A DNA stretch of 29,163 nt from CAYQUC01 sp048061315 (GTDB lineage Bacteria; Pseudomonadota; Gammaproteobacteria; UBA6429; Thiohalophilaceae), in NCBI GenBank assembly GCA_048061315.1, contig JBGMRJ010000026.1, positions 1 to 29,163 on the forward strand, read 5' to 3'. Each line of letters starts with the position of its first letter. Position 1 is the stretch's first letter. The notes under the pieces are model-generated. The model was not told the origin of the DNA. It worked only from the letters and a program-made list of their open reading frames with translations, and did no database searches. The position numbers and the translations under genes were made by a program. Of this stretch, positions 23,508 to 29,163 are shown piece after piece.

Positions 23508-25487
23508 TTATTTAAAAAATAAATTAGTATTATAAATATTTACCAGTCCTGTTGTTGCCTTTTTTATATCGGCTATTGGTTTAGAACCGATAAGCAACTC
23601 ATTTCCATCAGCACTAAGTATCGGGACAGATGATAAATGAATAGTAACTGAGGGATTAGGAATTAATGTAGACTCTGGTTCAGCACCCCAATTGCCAAGC
23701 GAATCGATTGCAAAAATTGTTAACACTCTGGTCGCTTCAAGTTGGTTCTTATCGCTGATCAATAGCTTTTTACTATTTGGGCTAAATAATAATTGATATC
23801 CAAAATAATGCACTGAGCCTGGGATTTTAGATTGCAAAATTTTAACTGCATCGGGAGCCCAGTTTCCTAACGCATCATTTTCATAGATGTGGACATTTCC
23901 GGCGTTGCCGATTTGATTTATGTATGTTTGAGGAGCATCAATTGCAAGGTATTTACCATCAGGGCTGTATGAAATTGTTTCACCAAATCCAGAACTATTA
24001 CTATTAATATCTGGTGTCAAGATAGTTGTTGGTGACGTACTCCAACTATCATCCTGATTTCGGGAATAGATATAAACTTCACCATTACCCGGTGCAATCC
24101 CAGTATACAAATTTAATCCGATGGCAATTGATTTGCTGTCTGGGCTGAATGCAATTGCATTTCCAAAGCTGGAAGAACCACTTGTTCCAAATATCTGTAC
24201 GGCGTTAGTATTCCATTGACCTAATTTATTCTGTCGAAATAAATGCACCGAGCCGTTAGTGTAAGGTATGTTTGTACCACTTGCATTTTTCCCACTAGCG
24301 ACAGCTAAAAATTTACTATCAGGACTAAAGGATAGCTTACCTGAAGAAATTGATGATGTTCCTGTATTAGGTGTTTTTTTCCAGTTACCGTTAATATCTC
24401 TTTGATATAATGAAAGGGATATTGAATTATTTATGATTAATGTTTTATTATCAGGAGAAAATGCAACACTCAAACTTAGAGTGTTCGATGTAACTTCAAA
24501 TATGGGATTATTATTCCAATTACCTGAAGAATTTTTATTAAATAACTGTACTTTTCCTGTAGATTGATAACCAGAAATTCCAACAGCTAAAGTTTTTCCA
24601 TCGGGGCTGAGTGCGAGTGAGCTTGCAAAATTAATTATAGTCCCAGCATTTAATCCCGTTAAATCTGGGCCAAAAATTTTAAACGGCTTTATCACCGAAC
24701 TTGGCGTTATAGGTAAACTAAGGGCCGGTTCACTTTCACCAATACTATTTATTGCAATTAAACGATATTGGTAGTTGATGTTACTTTTAACAGTTTTATC
24801 AATGTAGGCTACCGTATCAGCCGCAATCACCTCATTTATCGCTTTGAAATTATTTTGATTGTCAGAAAGGTATTCAATTCGATAACTACTTTGTGAAGCT
24901 TTAGTTGGTATATCCCAACTGAGAAAAATTTTTCCATTTCCTGAAAGAGCTTGGAAATTATTTGGTTTATTTGGTGGTGATACTAGTGTGCCACATAATC
25001 CAGTTTTTCCAACACCAATACTTTCTGGGGCACTATTTCCACTTGTTGCAAAAATCCATGAACAGGAATTTATCATTTTGTTATTCGATGAATCTTTAAT
25101 GTCTGAAATAGTAACCTTATATATGGTTGCAGGTTTTAGCAGGTTTTTTTTGGTTAAAATATAAAGCTTCTTTGTTGTAGCATCAAATTGATATGCGTCA
25201 GCAGGAAGTTTTATTGATGAGCCTGAAATGGGTATTGTAATTACAACATTACTATTTTTTTCAATTTTTATATCTTCATTAAATTGAACTTCAATATCTG
25301 TATCAGGTGAAATACCAGTTGCTTCAGATATTGGGTATGTTGAAACTATATACGGTGGCTCCTTGTCACTAGCTCCGGATATATTCACATTTTGATCTAT
25401 TTTTTTATTACCACCGCCACATGAAGCCAGAATTAACTGAATAAAAATAATAAAAATAATATTTTGTAGTTGATGAGTTTTAATCAC
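23508..25487 (-). CDS. Lipoprotein with Ig-like, FN3 and seven-fold beta-propeller repeats
   Basis: A 659-residue surface or periplasmic lipoprotein starting at GTG. The lipobox LILASC places the lipidated Cys at residue 23, followed by Gly-Gly-Gly-Asn. Domains are a SbsA/Big_5-type Ig domain (about 43-148: PPYIVSTYPISEATGISPDT, VQFNEDI), a fibronectin type III domain (about 171-262), and a propeller. The propeller has seven copies of S-x-D/N-x-K-x-L near residues 294, 344, 388, 448, 508, 569 and 625 (SPDGKTLAVG, SPDSKSIAIG, SPDGKYLAID and so on), alternating with VxLF or VxIY and GNW. This is the FG-GAP-like layout. It is transcribed separately from the sigma operon, from a promoter matching that of the sigma factor (25574-25604). 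No catalytic residue is evident; binding or adhesion is likely. Confidence 0.83.
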   Translation of the reverse strand: MIKTHQLQNIIFIIFIQLILASCGGGNKKIDQNVNISGASDKEPPYIVSTYPISEATGISPDTDIEVQFNEDIKIEKNSNVVITIPISGSSIKLPADAYQFDATTKKLYILTKKNLLKPATIYKVTISDIKDSSNNKMINSCSWIFATSGNSAPESIGVGKTGLCGTLVSPPNKPNNFQALSGNGKIFLSWDIPTKASQSSYRIEYLSDNQNNFKAINEVIAADTVAYIDKTVKSNINYQYRLIAINSIGESEPALSLPITPSSVIKPFKIFGPDLTGLNAGTIINFASSLALSPDGKTLAVGISGYQSTGKVQLFNKNSSGNWNNNPIFEVTSNTLSLSVAFSPDNKTLIINNSISLSLYQRDINGNWKKTPNTGTSSISSGKLSFSPDSKFLAVASGKNASGTNIPYTNGSVHLFRQNKLGQWNTNAVQIFGTSGSSSFGNAIAFSPDSKSIAIGLNLYTGIAPGNGEVYIYSRNQDDSWSTSPTTILTPDINSNSSGFGETISYSPDGKYLAIDAPQTYINQIGNAGNVHIYENDALGNWAPDAVKILQSKIPGSVHYFGYQLLFSPNSKKLLISDKNQLEATRVLTIFAIDSLGNWGAEPESTLIPNPSVTIHLSSVPILSADGNELLIGSKPIADIKKATTGLVNIYNTNLFFK

Positions 25488-25546
25488 GATTTTTCCCTAT
25501 ATTGTTTACTAAAAAATAACCATCCGTGGTAAGTATTACTATCCAT

Positions 25547-25570
25547 TATATGAAACAGTTGTTTCATATA
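25547..25570. repeat. Perfect 24-base palindrome at the start of the lipoprotein transcript
   Basis: TATATGAAACA and TGTTTCATATA flank two bases. It begins about four bases after the -10-like element of the ECF-type promoter and covers the expected transcript start. It may be a repressor operator or a 5'-end hairpin. No T run follows, so a terminator for the subtilase gene is less likely. Confidence 0.55.
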
Positions 25571-25573
25571 CCC

Positions 25574-25604
25574 GTGAGTATCCAAATGTAAGAAAAAGGT
25601 TCAA
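25574..25604 (-). promoter_or_regulatory. ECF-type promoter of the propeller lipoprotein
   Basis: On the minus strand the bases are TTGAACC, 17 bases, TACTCAC. The same layout with one difference in the second block (TACTGAC) lies upstream of the sigma gene. The expected start is near 25567, about 80 bases before the GTG. Recognition by the sigma factor at 27614-28255 is inferred. Confidence 0.65.
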
Positions 25605-25614
25605 TAAAATAAGG

Positions 25615-26850
25615 TTAATTACAAATTTTTTTATTTGTTAGTAATTCTAATGCAGCACAAGAGTTGATATTTTTTAAATTTGAACTGGGATTATTAGTAG
25701 AGCTTTTCTCAAGTAAGTTGTATATTTTTTCAGGTGTTAAGTCAGGTTTTTTTTCTAGTAATAATGCAATAGAACCAGAAACAAAAGCTGTCGAAAGAGA
25801 ACTTCCCGAGAAAAAATCATAAGAATTTCCCGGAATAGTGGTAATAATATTTGTGCCAGGGGCACACAGTTTTTTGTCGGAACTGAGAGTTGTTAGTGTT
25901 TTTCGATCTTCATTAAATTGCATGTTCACGGCTATCACACCGGGTAAAGAAGCAGGAAAACTGATGACTTTATTTTTAGATGAACCAGTGGCAGCAACAA
26001 CGGTAATATTCACACTTAGCGCTTTTTGAATTAATTTATCTATAACTACATCGTAAGGCCCTCCCAAACTTAAATTGAGAATATTCACTTTACGCAATAT
26101 CGCAACATTAATGGCTTTAGCTAAACTAAAACTATTGCAAAAGGCCTTTCCCCATTGTTGTTCAGTTTGCCAGCAAGCTTTAAATGCTAATAATCGCGCA
26201 TTAGGTGAAACACCGATAATCCCGTTTTGGTGAGTATTTGTTGATGCAATTATGCCAGCGATAGCAGTTCCGTGAATATCACTGGTAAAACTCTGCGATG
26301 GTTTTTCAACGAAATTTTTAACTTCTTCAATATTGTTTTGGAATTCAATATGATGAACATCCATGCCACTATCTACAATTGCAATTCGTATGTTTTTACC
26401 GGTTGCTATCTTATGTGCTTTTTTGACGCCTAAGGATTGAATGCCTTTTTGTAAATGCAGCATTGATTGAGTGTTGCTTTTTTTAGTGGTTGAAAACACC
26501 TGAAATAATTGCATTTTTTGAACAGAGTCAATATAAGGTTCTCGAGAAATGTTATTAATAATAGTACTTTTGAGTTGCTGTTTATTTAATTCAAAAACAA
26601 CACAGTGTAAATTAATCGACTTTAGTGACCAGGAGTTAACTAACTTAACACCATAGGATTGCTGTAATGCTTTAATCTTATTATTCATATTTTGTTGATT
26701 GGAAATAGGTAACATAACCATTATTTGACTTTTTGATTGTATTGAACGTTGAATATTTGACGAAAGGTTAACCTCCAGTTTCTTAGCCGGTGCTGTACAG
26801 GCACTAATTCCACAACACAATATTATGAGACTGTAATTGATTGAGGACAT
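25615..26850 (-). CDS. Subtilase-family (S8) lipoprotein serine peptidase
   Basis: A 411-residue exported protein with lipobox GISAC, Cys18 being the probable lipid site. Residues about 41-115 look like an inhibitor I9-type propeptide. The S8 domain follows: Asp160 in IAIVDSGMDVHH, His193 in DIHGTAIAGIIAS, and Ser351 in FFSGSSLSTAFVSGSIALLL. The residue that normally supplies the oxyanion-hole Asn (AAGN) reads ATGS, Ser290, and the usual GTSMA reads GSSLS. The catalytic triad is complete but activity may be low or specialised. Its ATG shares one base with the anti-sigma stop (TAATG), so translation is coupled to the sigma operon. It probably acts in the periplasm, possibly on the anti-sigma factor encoded before it. 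Confidence 0.87.
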   Translation of the reverse strand: MSSINYSLIILCCGISACTAPAKKLEVNLSSNIQRSIQSKSQIMVMLPISNQQNMNNKIKALQQSYGVKLVNSWSLKSINLHCVVFELNKQQLKSTIINNISREPYIDSVQKMQLFQVFSTTKKSNTQSMLHLQKGIQSLGVKKAHKIATGKNIRIAIVDSGMDVHHIEFQNNIEEVKNFVEKPSQSFTSDIHGTAIAGIIASTNTHQNGIIGVSPNARLLAFKACWQTEQQWGKAFCNSFSLAKAINVAILRKVNILNLSLGGPYDVVIDKLIQKALSVNITVVAATGSSKNKVISFPASLPGVIAVNMQFNEDRKTLTTLSSDKKLCAPGTNIITTIPGNSYDFFSGSSLSTAFVSGSIALLLEKKPDLTPEKIYNLLEKSSTNNPSSNLKNINSCAALELLTNKKICN

Positions 26851-27614
26851 TATTTAATGGGATTTAATTTTGGTTTTACAATTGCTGATACCAGTAGTGT
26901 GGATGAGTGTTGTTGTAGTCTGGCTAATAAGTTCTGGTATTGCTGTGCCGTGTTTATTGTTTTTGAGAAATCAAAAATATAAATATTACGCGCATCAGGT
27001 CCTTTTACCAATTCCCCCTGAAAATGGTTCAATACAGCTTTAATTTTTGTTGTGGAGATATTTGTTTTAAATATGATACGTGTTAGATATAGACTCTTAG
27101 TTATGCTGAAATTGCTAAGTTCATTAGAATTATTTCCAGTTGGATATTCAGTTGGTGAATCTGTTAATGTAGTGAAGAGTTTTTCTTTGTCAGATACGGA
27201 TAACATAAAGCTCAATGTAACAGTTAGCAATAAAGTCGCTGCGATTGAAGATGGAATTGAATAGCGTTTATATTTTTTTATTTTTTGCAAGATGTTGGAA
27301 ATTGGAATAATTTTTCCAGACTTGGTCTCTGATTGTTTTGAATCATTAATGTCACTTTCAATGCGTGACATGACATTTTCGAAAGCATTAATTTTTTGGC
27401 TCGGTAATTTATCATTTTCAAGTAATTTGTTTTGCAGGTATCGTTGTTCTTGTAATTCATTTTGACATGCGCTGCATTTTAATACATGTTGCTCAACCTG
27501 AGTGCGTTCATTACATTTTAGTGTATTGTTTATAAACCAGGGTAATAGATTCCAAATTTTATCATGGTTATTACCATCATTAAAATTTGAAGAAATTGAA
27601 CTATTTATTTTCAT
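26850..27614 (-). CDS. Zinc-binding anti-sigma factor with propeptide-like periplasmic domain
   Basis: A 254-residue single-pass membrane protein. The N-terminal cytoplasmic part has a zf-HC2/ZAS motif with His43, Cys47 and Cys50 (VEQHVLKCSACQNEL) and nearby Cys34, typical of ECF anti-sigma factors. One membrane helix lies at about 120-139. After a linker, residues about 175-247 run LYLTRIIFKTNISTTKIKAV, then GELVKGPDARNIYIFDF, a helix, and TLLVSAIVKP. This order suggests a beta-alpha-beta-beta-alpha-beta ferredoxin-like fold like subtilase propeptides. It overlaps the sigma stop by one base and the subtilase start by one base. It should bind and silence the sigma factor until an envelope signal releases it. 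Confidence 0.85.
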   Translation of the reverse strand: MKINSSISSNFNDGNNHDKIWNLLPWFINNTLKCNERTQVEQHVLKCSACQNELQEQRYLQNKLLENDKLPSQKINAFENVMSRIESDINDSKQSETKSGKIIPISNILQKIKKYKRYSIPSSIAATLLLTVTLSFMLSVSDKEKLFTTLTDSPTEYPTGNNSNELSNFSITKSLYLTRIIFKTNISTTKIKAVLNHFQGELVKGPDARNIYIFDFSKTINTAQQYQNLLARLQQHSSTLLVSAIVKPKLNPIK

Positions 27615-28255
27615 TATATTGTCTCCATAACCTGAACATCTTCAAAATCAGGTAATAGTGATTGTAAATTTTTACGTGCATGGAACATTCGGGTTTTTAC
27701 AGTATTAACCGGACATGACATTACTTCTGAAATTTCGATATAGGAATAACCGTAAATGTAAGTTAGCACTACAACTGTTTGATGTTCGATGGATAGTTGT
27801 TCCAGTGAATTTTGAATTTGCTGTAGTTGTTGTTCCTGAGCAAGCTTTGTATACGGTGTTGCTGGATCAACTTCTTCAGGAATATCATCTGCAGCAGTAC
27901 TTTTATGTCGATTTTGTTTAGCAAGGGATTTTAATGTCGTATTATAGGCAATACCAAAAATCCATGTTGAAACGCGTGAGCGGTTCTTAAAATCACCGGC
28001 TTTTTGCCAAATAACAAACATCACGTCATTAATGATCTCTTCTATGAGTTCATTATTTTTTGTTAGTCGTGATATAAACCGTTGTAATCTTGGGTAATAA
28101 TTCGAAAATACAGTATGAAATGCATCACGGTCGTGAGATACAATTTTTTTTAATAATACGATTTCTGACGCATTGCTTGATTCTTCAATCAAACCGTCTT
28201 TAATTTTTTCGTCCTGATAAACATCATTCGTCACTATGTAGGCTACCTGCCCCAT
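27614..28255 (-). CDS. ECF-type RNA polymerase sigma factor
   Basis: A 213-residue sigma-70 family protein with only regions 2 and 4. Sigma2 spans about 43-110: DAFHTVFSNYYPRLQRFISR, then IEEIINDVMFVIWQKAGDF and STWIFGIAYNTTLKSL. Sigma4 spans about 145-197: LEQLSIEHQTVVVLTYIYGY, EISEVMSCPVNTVKTRMFHA. A charged linker with DIPEEVD joins them. An AAGGA ribosome site lies eight bases before the ATG. It heads the sigma/anti-sigma/subtilase operon. Its promoter at 28311-28341 matches the one before the lipoprotein gene, suggesting it controls itself and that lipoprotein. The 40-residue N-terminal extension before region 2 is a little long. Confidence 0.93.
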   Translation of the reverse strand: MGQVAYIVTNDVYQDEKIKDGLIEESSNASEIVLLKKIVSHDRDAFHTVFSNYYPRLQRFISRLTKNNELIEEIINDVMFVIWQKAGDFKNRSRVSTWIFGIAYNTTLKSLAKQNRHKSTAADDIPEEVDPATPYTKLAQEQQLQQIQNSLEQLSIEHQTVVVLTYIYGYSYIEISEVMSCPVNTVKTRMFHARKNLQSLLPDFEDVQVMETI

Positions 28256-28310
28256 TTACGGATTCCTTGTCATGTTATTGTAACCATTTTTAATGCTATT
28301 TGTCGTATTT

Positions 28311-28341
28311 GTCAGTACCAATTCGGTCACATTAGGTTCAA
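28311..28341 (-). promoter_or_regulatory. Autoregulatory ECF-type promoter of the sigma operon
   Basis: On the minus strand the bases are TTGAACC, 17 bases, TACTGAC. Thirteen of fourteen motif bases, and the spacing, match the promoter at 25574-25604. The predicted start near 28304 gives a leader of about 49 bases. Confidence 0.65.
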
Positions 28342-28461
28342 AGCATTTTTAAATAGTTTGGATTATTGTTGTCTAGTGGTAGTTTACATTTGAAAAGCAG
28401 TATGCTGCTTAAAGTGATATATTTTTTGAGAATGAAACTGCATAAATTAGGAAAATTTATT

Positions 28462-28617
28462 ATGCACTAAAAACATTAGAAAATAACACTGAACATGATC
28501 GACAGTGTTTTGATGTGGGTGTTATCTGAGCAAAAATAGGAAATGTCAGTAATGAAAAAATTTTAATGACAACAAAACGCACTGTTTGCGGTGTATCAGC
28601 TGAAGTCGCAATTAATA
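28462..28617 (+). pseudogene. Decayed 5' fragment of an arsM copy
   Basis: Aligned to the start of arsM, this stretch keeps the ATG, AAAAACAT, GAACATGAT (GAGCATGAT in arsM), CAGTAATGAAAAAA, TGCGGTGTATC (TGCGGCGTATC) and GCAATTAATA in the same order. Translation gives NNTEHD, a stop, VSNEK, then CGVSAEVAIN, against NNNEHD, ASNEK and CGVSDDTAIN in ArsM. It contains deletions near the start, frame changes and in-frame stops and cannot encode a protein. Similarity ends near 28617; the rest of the gene is missing. Confidence 0.8.
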
Positions 28618-29047
28618 TCGAATAAACAGCCCTATTTGAACTTGTACTCACATTGTTGTGCTAACAATAAACACTAATAGTAACAATAATAAAAATTCAA
28701 GTATGTATCGACGGTAAAACATAATCACCTCCACATTCTCCCTTCATTATCAATTTTATTTTTATTACCCTTATTAATAGTATAGTTCAATTCATGGTGG
28801 TTTATTTCATTCTGGTCTTCTACTGATAAGTTTAAAAATTGAGGTGTAAATAAAAATTATTATGTTAAGTACCGTTAAATAGTTTTGATTTTTAGGTCTT
28901 TGTGTTGCCCATACGTTTTTTAAGCAGTAAAATATTATCATTTGCAAGTAATGTGATTTTTAGAATCAGTACTTGAGTTAATTTAGCCTAATTTTATTTA
29001 ATCGGATAAAAATTGAATAAAATAGGTATTTTGATAAGGAGTTGTTT
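28618..29047. other. AT-rich intergenic region with no recognised gene
   Basis: About 430 bases between the arsM remnant and the last lipoprotein gene. No convincing frame, RNA gene or terminator is seen. It should hold the promoter of the gene at 29048, but the TTGAACC-N17-TACTSAC motif is absent on the plus strand; TTTGAACTTGTACTCAC near 28636-28651 has both halves but far too close together. Confidence 0.5.
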
Positions 29048-29163
29048 GTGCAAGGATTTTGTTCAGATTTAGTCGAATTTCAAACTATTCCTATTATACG
29101 AAACTACTATAAAATTGTATTTTTCATATTGAACCTTAGTTTGATTTCATGTGGCGGGGGAGG
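29048..29163 (+). CDS. Lipoprotein, N-terminal fragment cut by window end
   Basis: A GTG at 29048 follows a strong AAGGAG site by six bases. The visible 38 residues contain a basic stretch (IIRNYYK), a hydrophobic core (IVFFILNLSLIS) and a lipobox LISC followed by Gly-Gly-Gly, the same Cys-Gly-Gly-Gly start as the propeller lipoprotein at 23508-25487. The signal peptide is unusually long before the basic residues, so an internal start is possible. The remainder lies outside the window, and its function cannot be stated. It may be a second member of the same lipoprotein group. Confidence 0.65.
   Translation, partial: MQGFCSDLVEFQTIPIIRNYYKIVFFILNLSLISCGGG

Noticed and set aside
28460..28651. 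Minus-strand 63-residue protein
   Set aside because: It is only the antisense reading of the decayed arsM fragment on the plus strand, with no ribosome site.
28618..29047. ECF promoter before the last lipoprotein
   Set aside because: TTGAAC and TACTCAC both occur near 28636-28651 but only two bases apart, so they cannot form the promoter.

Overview
The window is AT-rich DNA from a Gram-negative bacterium, most likely an aquatic gammaproteobacterium. The evidence is the ComM-UbiK-TorF-GlnK-AmtB arrangement, an RstAB-type two-component pair, FetAB, an FtsN-like SPOR protein next to ArgS, lipoproteins with classical lipoboxes, and type IV pilins. I cannot name the genus. No tRNA, rRNA, CRISPR array or complete insertion sequence was seen.

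Layout. (1) 1-4067: the 5' end of comM and ubiK on the minus strand, then an ammonium-uptake operon on the plus strand (torF-like porin, glnK, amtB). Ahead of the operon is a textbook nitrogen promoter: two NtrC-type dyads, an IHF site and a -24/-12 sigma-54 promoter. (2) 4075-7206: a beta-hydroxyacid dehydrogenase that lacks a normal start codon, a DUF4124 protein, the iron exporter genes fetB and fetA, and a divergent small double-CDGSH iron-sulfur protein. (3) 7384-9709: an RstA/RstB-like regulator-sensor pair whose kinase has a duplicated sensor module. (4) 9970-14898: a DUF2306 membrane protein, a secreted protein with a PHM-like set of copper ligands, a YugP-type membrane metallopeptidase, a SPOR protein and argS. 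(5) 14985-19356: a repeat-rich lipoprotein, a truncated nucleotidyltransferase remnant, a hipB-hipA pair with a degenerate kinase site, and an unknown protein. (6) 19466-22093: a second TorF-like porin and a small pilin / PilC-like / pilin-like cluster. (7) 22281-23461: arsR-arsM for arsenic methylation. (8) 23508-28255: an ECF sigma factor, a zinc-binding anti-sigma factor and a subtilase-type lipoprotein in a translationally coupled operon, followed by a large Ig/FN3/beta-propeller lipoprotein. (9) 28462-29163: a decayed copy of the start of arsM and the start of another GGG-type lipoprotein, cut by the window end.

The best candidate for an undescribed system is region 8. The sigma operon and the separately transcribed propeller lipoprotein share an almost identical promoter (TTGAACC, 17 bases, TACTSAC), which suggests both are read by the ECF sigma factor encoded here. 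The periplasmic part of the anti-sigma factor has the beta-alpha-beta-beta-alpha-beta look of a subtilase propeptide, and the next gene is a subtilase. This suggests an envelope signalling switch in which a protease (or pseudo-protease, since the oxyanion-hole Asn is Ser) recognises the anti-sigma factor as it would its own propeptide. The functional parts are inference; the gene order, overlaps and promoter match are read directly from the sequence. The module lies between an intact arsM and a decayed 5' arsM fragment in the same orientation.
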